Below, piece after piece: positions 7,305 to 11,246 of a DNA stretch of 11,246 nucleotides. The number at the start of each line of letters is the position of its first letter. The stretch's first letter is position 1. Origin of the DNA: an uncultured beta proteobacterium (lineage in GTDB: Bacteria; Pseudomonadota; Gammaproteobacteria; Burkholderiales; Burkholderiaceae); the NCBI GenBank assembly GCA_903930665.1, contig CAIYZI010000213.1, positions 1-11,246 of the forward strand, given 5' to 3'. The position numbers and the translations under genes were made by a program. The notes below the pieces were generated by a model, which was not told the DNA's origin, did not search any database, and worked only from the letters and a program-made list of their open reading frames with translations.

Positions 7305-7435
7305 AAAATCTCTTTTCTTTTTTTGCATTATGCCCCGACCCCAGCAATCGCGAAAAGAACAGAATTTTGATCTTAAAGGGCGCGATATCGAGATAAGATA
7401 AGGTCTTTTCGCCACCCCCACCTTTAAAAATAGCC
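7305..7435. promoter_or_regulatory. Divergent intergenic region between TAXI gene and SDR gene
   Basis: This 131-bp spacer must hold the start signals of two genes that point away from each other. It contains a perfect 9-bp inverted repeat, a CGATATCG palindrome at 7383-7390 almost at its middle, and a tandem AGATA repeat at 7391-7400. No convincing -35/-10 pair was found for either direction, so promoters are assumed from layout only. Confidence 0.5.
7350..7412. repeat. Perfect 9-bp inverted repeat in divergent promoter region
   Basis: GCGAAAAGA at 7350-7358 and its reverse complement TCTTTTCGC at 7404-7412 are separated by 45 bp, so their centres lie 54 bp apart, about five helical turns. 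The pair lies entirely in the spacer between two divergent genes and could be two operator half-sites. It may also be chance, since one such pair in a spacer of this length is only mildly unlikely. Confidence 0.4.
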
Positions 7436-8197
7436 ATGAACCAAACAAAACAGAAAGTCGCTCTAGTAACCGGTGCGGGTACGGGAATCGGAAAAGCTGC
7501 AGCCAAGGCGCTTTTAAAAGGCGGCTTTCAAGTAGTCCTGACGGGTCGCAATCTAGAGAGGCTCGAAAGAGCAAAAGTGGACATAGGCGGAACCGATAAA
7601 AATTCTCTAGCGTTTGCTTGTGATGTCGGCAATCCAGAACAAGTCAAACAGCTTTTTTCCAGTATTCAATCTCAATTTGGCCGCATCGATGTGCTATTTA
7701 ACAATGCCGGAATGGGTGCACCCGCTATTCCTATGGAAGATATTTCCTATGAACAATGGATGAATGTCGTAAACACTAATCTTTCTGGCGCATTTCTATG
7801 TTCGCAAGAAGCCATTCGGATGATGAAAGCGCAGATACCTCAGGGTGGACGCATTATTAACAATGGCTCCATCTCCGCCCATACACCCCGGCCATTTTCA
7901 GTGCCATATACCTGCACCAAACATGCGATTACCGGATTAACCAAAGCGATTGCGCTAGATGGACGCCCTTTTAATATTGCTTGCGGGCAAATCGATATTG
8001 GTAATGCAGCCACTGAAATGACTGAGCCTATGGCCGCTGGTATTTTGCAGGCCGACCTGTCTACTAAGGTAGAGCCCCGCATGGATGTTGATCACATTGG
8101 CGATGCAATATTGCACATGGCCCAACTCCCCTTAGAGAGCAATATTCTTTCCATGACCATCATGGCTACGAATATGCCCTTTGTGGGTAGAGGCTAA
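7436..8197 (+). CDS. Short-chain dehydrogenase/reductase (classical SDR), substrate unknown
   Basis: Cytoplasmic NAD(P)-dependent oxidoreductase of 253 aa, the normal length for classical SDRs. The Rossmann motif TGAGTGIG (12-19), CDV (Asp63), NNAG (89-92), Asn115, and the catalytic Ser145, Tyr158 and Lys162 (YTCTK) are all present. Arg38 in TGRNLERL after the second strand favours NADP(H). The glycine-motif end and C-terminus (TNMPFVGRG) look complete. No substrate-specific pattern was recognised, so a 3-oxoacyl reductase, sugar or alcohol dehydrogenase role cannot be chosen. It is the only plus-strand gene here, diverging from the TAXI gene and ending 13 bp from the ccmI stop. The ATG at 7436 has no clear Shine-Dalgarno, but the coding pattern starts there (QKVALVTGAG) and no better start follows. 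Confidence 0.92.
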   Translation: MNQTKQKVALVTGAGTGIGKAAAKALLKGGFQVVLTGRNLERLERAKVDIGGTDKNSLAFACDVGNPEQVKQLFSSIQSQFGRIDVLFNNAGMGAPAIPMEDISYEQWMNVVNTNLSGAFLCSQEAIRMMKAQIPQGGRIINNGSISAHTPRPFSVPYTCTKHAITGLTKAIALDGRPFNIACGQIDIGNAATEMTEPMAAGILQADLSTKVEPRMDVDHIGDAILHMAQLPLESNILSMTIMATNMPFVGRG

Positions 8198-8210
8198 GAA
8201 GATTACTAAA

Positions 8211-9401
8211 TTACTGAATAGCTTGATCTATCAACAGACGAACCTTGCTTGCACCAACCGCCACGATTTGTGGCTTAGAAACTAAATCGCCCTTTTCTGC
8301 TTTAGCCATACCCGTTTTAGAAATTCTGACTTCAACGGATACTTCAGATAACTGAGAAATCAGCACTTGAGGATTCATAGCAAGAGCATCATTGAGCACA
8401 AAGCTCATGGGTAGCTTGGTAAGGTCTGTTTTTAAGACTGCTACTGGCATCCGCTCGCCAGGTTTTCGTGCAATCACCATCAAAATATCACCAGGTTTAA
8501 TCTTTGACTGAAGATCAGCAGAAACCTCCACTATGCCGCTAACAGATTTCGCACTCACCACTGCTGGAGTAGAGGGAGGCAGATGCCCTTTTTCACGAGC
8601 CTGAGCAATAGAAGCTTGAATAGCGCGAGATTCATCCGATTGAGGGGGCAATAAAGCACTTAACTTTTCCCAAGTTTGTACGGCAACTTTGTAATTTTGG
8701 GCGCTAAATGACGCTGAACCAGATAACCATAATGCCAACAAGTTGTTGGGGTCTAACTTTAAGGCCTGATTAATCAGCTGCGTAGGTTTTCCAGAAAAAT
8801 CCCCATTAGTATTGGTGGCAATCACATCAGCATAATCCGCTAACAATTGAGGATCAGACTTTACAAAATCGCCGGCTCGCGTATAAGCTTTTTCAGCCTC
8901 TTGATTGCGTCCCAAAATACGATAGGAACGAGCTAACATTACCCAGCCCTGAAGATTTTGGGGATCATGCTCCATCTTGGCGGCAAACTCAGTCACCATT
9001 TTTTCAACAGCCTCTTGAGTCACAGGCTGTTCAGCATTTTTTTGAGCTACACGAGTAGCATCACCCAAAACAAAATACAACCCAGATGAAAGCGTTAAAA
9101 CAAAAATCAAAATACCAATAATGGTGATCTTTGGTGACTTGGAAAAAGACTTGTCATCTTCCTCATTCGTATCCTGAAACAAGCGTTGGCGAAGTTCAGC
9201 ATGAGTAAGATCATAAGATTGTTCATCCATCAAACCTGATTGACGCTCTGCCTCTAGCTTGTCTAATTCTTCACGATAAATCGACACATTCATTTGACGG
9301 CGTGATGTACTGTGTGTTTTGCCTGGAAAAATAAATGGGCGAAGTAGTAAAACCAATACCAACACTAATAATAAGAACGCAGGAATAATGAAATTAGTCA
9401 T
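8211..9401 (-). CDS. ccmI: Cytochrome c maturation protein CcmI (CycH), TPR-type apocytochrome chaperone
   Basis: Inner-membrane component of System I that binds the C-terminus of apocytochrome c and hands it to the CcmF/CcmH heme ligation complex. At 396 aa it has the family layout: a first helix (4-25); a cytoplasmic loop with RREL-like coiled region (about 38-75, QMNVSIYREELDKLEAERQ); a second helix (about 92-112); periplasmic TPR repeats (about 125-270, with LQGWVMLARSYRILGRNQEAEKAY at 150-173 matching TPR spacing); and a C-terminal beta-rich domain (about 285-390). In E. coli this module is fused to CcmH; here it is a separate gene, as in most alpha- and betaproteobacteria. It overlaps ccmH by 8 bp and is the last ccm gene. 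No terminator hairpin is seen after it; only 13 bp separate it from the convergent dehydrogenase gene. Confidence 0.94.
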   Translation of the reverse strand: MTNFIIPAFLLLVLVLVLLLRPFIFPGKTHSTSRRQMNVSIYREELDKLEAERQSGLMDEQSYDLTHAELRQRLFQDTNEEDDKSFSKSPKITIIGILIFVLTLSSGLYFVLGDATRVAQKNAEQPVTQEAVEKMVTEFAAKMEHDPQNLQGWVMLARSYRILGRNQEAEKAYTRAGDFVKSDPQLLADYADVIATNTNGDFSGKPTQLINQALKLDPNNLLALWLSGSASFSAQNYKVAVQTWEKLSALLPPQSDESRAIQASIAQAREKGHLPPSTPAVVSAKSVSGIVEVSADLQSKIKPGDILMVIARKPGERMPVAVLKTDLTKLPMSFVLNDALAMNPQVLISQLSEVSVEVRISKTGMAKAEKGDLVSKPQIVAVGASKVRLLIDQAIQ

Positions 9402-9882
9402 GACTGCTTTCTTTTTCGTTTGCTTTTAGTAATGCATCGATCTGTTGATTATCTTTCGCAGAGAGATCTGTTTTTACCATCTCACTATTCCTGCGACGCA
9501 GATAAATAAGAAGGCCCGCAATCCCAAGCAACAAGATCAGAAAAGGTCCAATCCATAAAAGCCAGGTAATGGGTTTAACGGGCGGGCGGTACAAAACAAA
9601 ATCTCCGTAACGTTCCACCATAAATGTACGAATCTGATCATCACTCTTGCCCTCTTTAATGAGAGTGCGGATTTCTTGACGAAGGTCATTGGCCAAATCA
9701 GAACGAGAACCAGCGAGCGACTCGTTCTGACAGACTAAACAACGCATTTCTTCCGAGATAGAAATTAATCGTTGCTCAACAACTGGATCATCTGCCAATG
9801 GCGTAGCTTCTTCACCAAATGCCTTATTCAGGGTACCGGCAGCACTAAACAAAACCAGGAGAATTAAAAGAAAGCGCTTCAC
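9394..9882 (-). CDS. ccmH: Cytochrome c maturation thiol-oxidoreductase CcmH
   Basis: Periplasm-facing membrane protein (162 aa) that helps reduce the CxxCH motif of apocytochrome c before CcmF joins heme to it. The hallmark MRCLVCQNESLAGS is present with Cys48 and Cys51, followed by DLRQEIRTLIKEGKSD and VERYGDFVLYRPP, all typical. A signal peptide covers about residues 1-23 and a membrane helix about 107-128, then a short cytoplasmic tail. The start is GTG at 9882-9880, not ATG; it overlaps the ccmG stop in GTGA, so reinitiation after ccmG fixes the choice. Its stop lies inside the start of ccmI. It lacks the TPR extension of the fused E. coli version. Confidence 0.96.
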   Translation of the reverse strand: MKRFLLILLVLFSAAGTLNKAFGEEATPLADDPVVEQRLISISEEMRCLVCQNESLAGSRSDLANDLRQEIRTLIKEGKSDDQIRTFMVERYGDFVLYRPPVKPITWLLWIGPFLILLLGIAGLLIYLRRRNSEMVKTDLSAKDNQQIDALLKANEKESSHD

Positions 9883-10409
9883 GATTTATTCAACTCACTA
9901 ATTAAAGGATAAATCGTCTGCTTTAAAAGCTCCATTGTCACAGGGCCGATCTGCTTGAAGCGAATAATGCCGTTTTTATCAATGACATAGGTTTCTGGAA
10001 CGCCGTACACACCGTAATCAATCCCAACGCGCCCATTAGCGTCAGAGACTGCTAGCAAATAAGGGCTACCTTGACCAGCTAGCAAGGCAATTGCATCGTC
10101 TCGCTTGTCTTTATAGTCCAAACCGATAATAGGCGCCACATGAGCTTTGCCAAGCTCAATCAATATGGGGTGCTCTTCACGACAGGCCACACACCAAGAT
10201 GCCCAGACATTCAAGATCCATACTTGCCCTCTCATGCTTGCAGGTGTAAAGACTTGCTTGGGATCGGCCAATTGAGGCAACTCAAATGCAGGCGCAGGTT
10301 TATTAATCAAAGGCGATGGCACTTCATGGGGATCACGATTTAAGCCAACAGCCAGAAAACCAACCAGCACCAAAAATAGAATCAGTGGAATGATAAATTT
10401 AGCTTTCAT
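9879..10409 (-). CDS. ccmG: Thiol:disulfide interchange protein CcmG (DsbE)
   Basis: Membrane-anchored periplasmic thioredoxin-like reductase (176 aa) that keeps apocytochrome c thiols reduced, taking electrons from a DsbD/CcdA-type partner. An uncleaved N-terminal anchor spans about residues 5-23. The thioredoxin fold carries NVWASWCVACREEHP with active-site Cys73 and Cys76, and the family's GVYGVPETYVID with cis-Pro138 plus an acidic DYKDKRDDA segment (98-106). The active site WCVAC differs in its middle residues from the WCPTC of E. coli CcmG, which is tolerated in the family. It starts in a 4-bp ATGA overlap with ccmF and ends in a GTGA overlap with ccmH, so translation is coupled throughout. 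Confidence 0.95.
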   Translation of the reverse strand: MKAKFIIPLILFLVLVGFLAVGLNRDPHEVPSPLINKPAPAFELPQLADPKQVFTPASMRGQVWILNVWASWCVACREEHPILIELGKAHVAPIIGLDYKDKRDDAIALLAGQGSPYLLAVSDANGRVGIDYGVYGVPETYVIDKNGIIRFKQIGPVTMELLKQTIYPLISELNKS

Positions 10410-11246
10410 GCAACTAACTTTCTCAATTTGACTCGATAGCGTTTATCGGTGATTGCAATAAGGCCTCCAAGAGCCATCAATAAACAACCACCCCAAATCC
10501 AATCAACAAAAGGTTTGTAATAAACACGTACCGCCCAAGCAGAATCTTCCAATTGCTCACCAAGTGAAACATAGATATCACGAGTTAAGCCAGCGTTAAT
10601 AGCCGCTTCAGTCATAGGCATCGTAGAAGAAAAATAATTACGCTTTTCAGGATACAAAACGGCTTCCACTTTTCCATGGCGCATTAATGAAAACGCACCG
10701 CGCATAGCGCGATAGTTTGGACCCAGCTCATCACTAACTCCTTGGAATTGAATTTGATAACCACCTACGCTCACGGTCTCACCAGATAACATCCGAACAT
10801 CTTTTTCCTCTTGGTAAGCGCCCACCATAGTGACACCAATCACGAAAATAGCGATTCCTAAATGAGCAATCTGCATTCCAATAAAAGATCTAGTGGGCAC
10901 GCTAGCCTTAGCCTGACGAATAATCTGCAAAAAGCCTGATGCAATAACCCAGAAGGCCAATAAGAAACCCATACTACTGAGCCATGTGAAATCCCCCATG
11001 ACTCTTGGAATAAGAATGGCAGCGACGATAGCAATGAGTCCTGCTAGCCATAATCGCTTCACAACAGTCATCAGATTTGAATTTTTCCAACTCGTCCAAG
11101 GGCCTATCCCCATCAATACAAGTAAAGGCGCCATGATGGGCACAAAAACACTATTGAAATACGGAGGGCCAACAGAAATTTTTCCTAAATGCAACGCATC
11201 AATCAACAAGGGGTACAAAGTTCCTAGCAAAACTGATCCCGCGGCA
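10406..11246 (-). CDS. ccmF: Heme lyase CcmF, C-terminal part (5' end beyond window)
   Basis: Integral membrane subunit of System I that attaches heme to apocytochrome c. The last 279 codons are visible, starting in AAGSVLLGTLYPLLIDAL at the edge. An in-frame TTG at 11230 is an internal Leu, not a start, because the frame stays open to 11246 and full CcmF is about 650 aa. Recognisable family stretches are LYPLLIDAL, GPPYFNSVFVPIMAPLL, IAHLGIAIFVIG, MPMTEAAINAGLTRDIYVSLGE and WAVRVYYKPFVDWIW near the C-terminal helix. The His of AHLGIA (codon 128 of the visible part, 151 residues from the C-terminus) likely matches the transmembrane heme-ligand His491 of E. coli CcmF. The heme-binding WWD segment lies outside the window. 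It heads the visible ccmFGHI run and overlaps ccmG by 4 bp. Confidence 0.96.
   Translation of the reverse strand, partial: AAGSVLLGTLYPLLIDALHLGKISVGPPYFNSVFVPIMAPLLVLMGIGPWTSWKNSNLMTVVKRLWLAGLIAIVAAILIPRVMGDFTWLSSMGFLLAFWVIASGFLQIIRQAKASVPTRSFIGMQIAHLGIAIFVIGVTMVGAYQEEKDVRMLSGETVSVGGYQIQFQGVSDELGPNYRAMRGAFSLMRHGKVEAVLYPEKRNYFSSTMPMTEAAINAGLTRDIYVSLGEQLEDSAWAVRVYYKPFVDWIWGGCLLMALGGLIAITDKRYRVKLRKLVA

Noticed and set aside
7305..7574. Long N-terminal extension of the TAXI reading frame (90 residues upstream of the chosen start)
   Set aside because: It runs antisense into the start of the dehydrogenase gene, shows no protein-family pattern, and would put a polar, Arg-rich stretch before the membrane anchor.
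8198..8210. Possible bidirectional terminator between the convergent SDR and ccmI genes
   Set aside because: The 13-bp gap has no hairpin with a T-run; any terminator must lie inside the coding ends and none was seen.

Overview
The window looks like chromosomal DNA of an aerobic or microaerobic betaproteobacterium. Moderate G+C (mid-40s % by eye, not computed), the cbb3 and Ccm gene arrangement, and the protein style point to Burkholderiaceae, most like Polynucleobacter. That placement is inference from general resemblance; no search was run. There are no rRNA or tRNA genes, CRISPR arrays, insertion sequences or phage genes. Apart from one gene, everything reads on the minus strand, so the story is told from high to low coordinates.

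Region 11246-8211 (minus) is the distal part of a System I cytochrome c maturation operon: the C-terminal part of ccmF (cut by the window edge), then ccmG, ccmH and ccmI. Each gene overlaps the next by 4-8 bp, so they are almost certainly one translationally coupled unit. It ends 13 bp from the end of a convergent plus-strand short-chain dehydrogenase gene (7436-8197), the only plus-strand gene.

Region 7435-3802 holds accessory genes. A 131-bp divergent spacer, with a perfect 9-bp inverted repeat, separates the dehydrogenase from a minus-strand TAXI-type solute-binding protein. That protein has no TRAP permease beside it and carries an extra C-terminal membrane segment and cytoplasmic tail. 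Next come a PF10014-like Fe(II)/2-oxoglutarate dioxygenase and a 12-TM major facilitator transporter.

Region 3797-1 (minus) is the cbb3 oxidase locus: ccoI (copper P1B-type ATPase, 4 bp after the transporter), ccoS (assembly factor), then a 171-bp promoter region with a perfect FNR/Anr palindrome at class II spacing, and ccoN (catalytic subunit, running off the left edge; ccoO/ccoP presumably follow).

The two ends belong to one physiology. CcoI supplies copper to CcoN, CcoS supports cofactor insertion into it, and the Ccm proteins attach heme c to the c-type subunits that cbb3 oxidases need. The four genes in between have no obvious part in this, although the transporter is tightly linked to ccoI. 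I see no clearly new system. The items most worth a second look are the orphan two-TM TAXI protein, the dioxygenase/transporter pair and the transporter-ccoI linkage.
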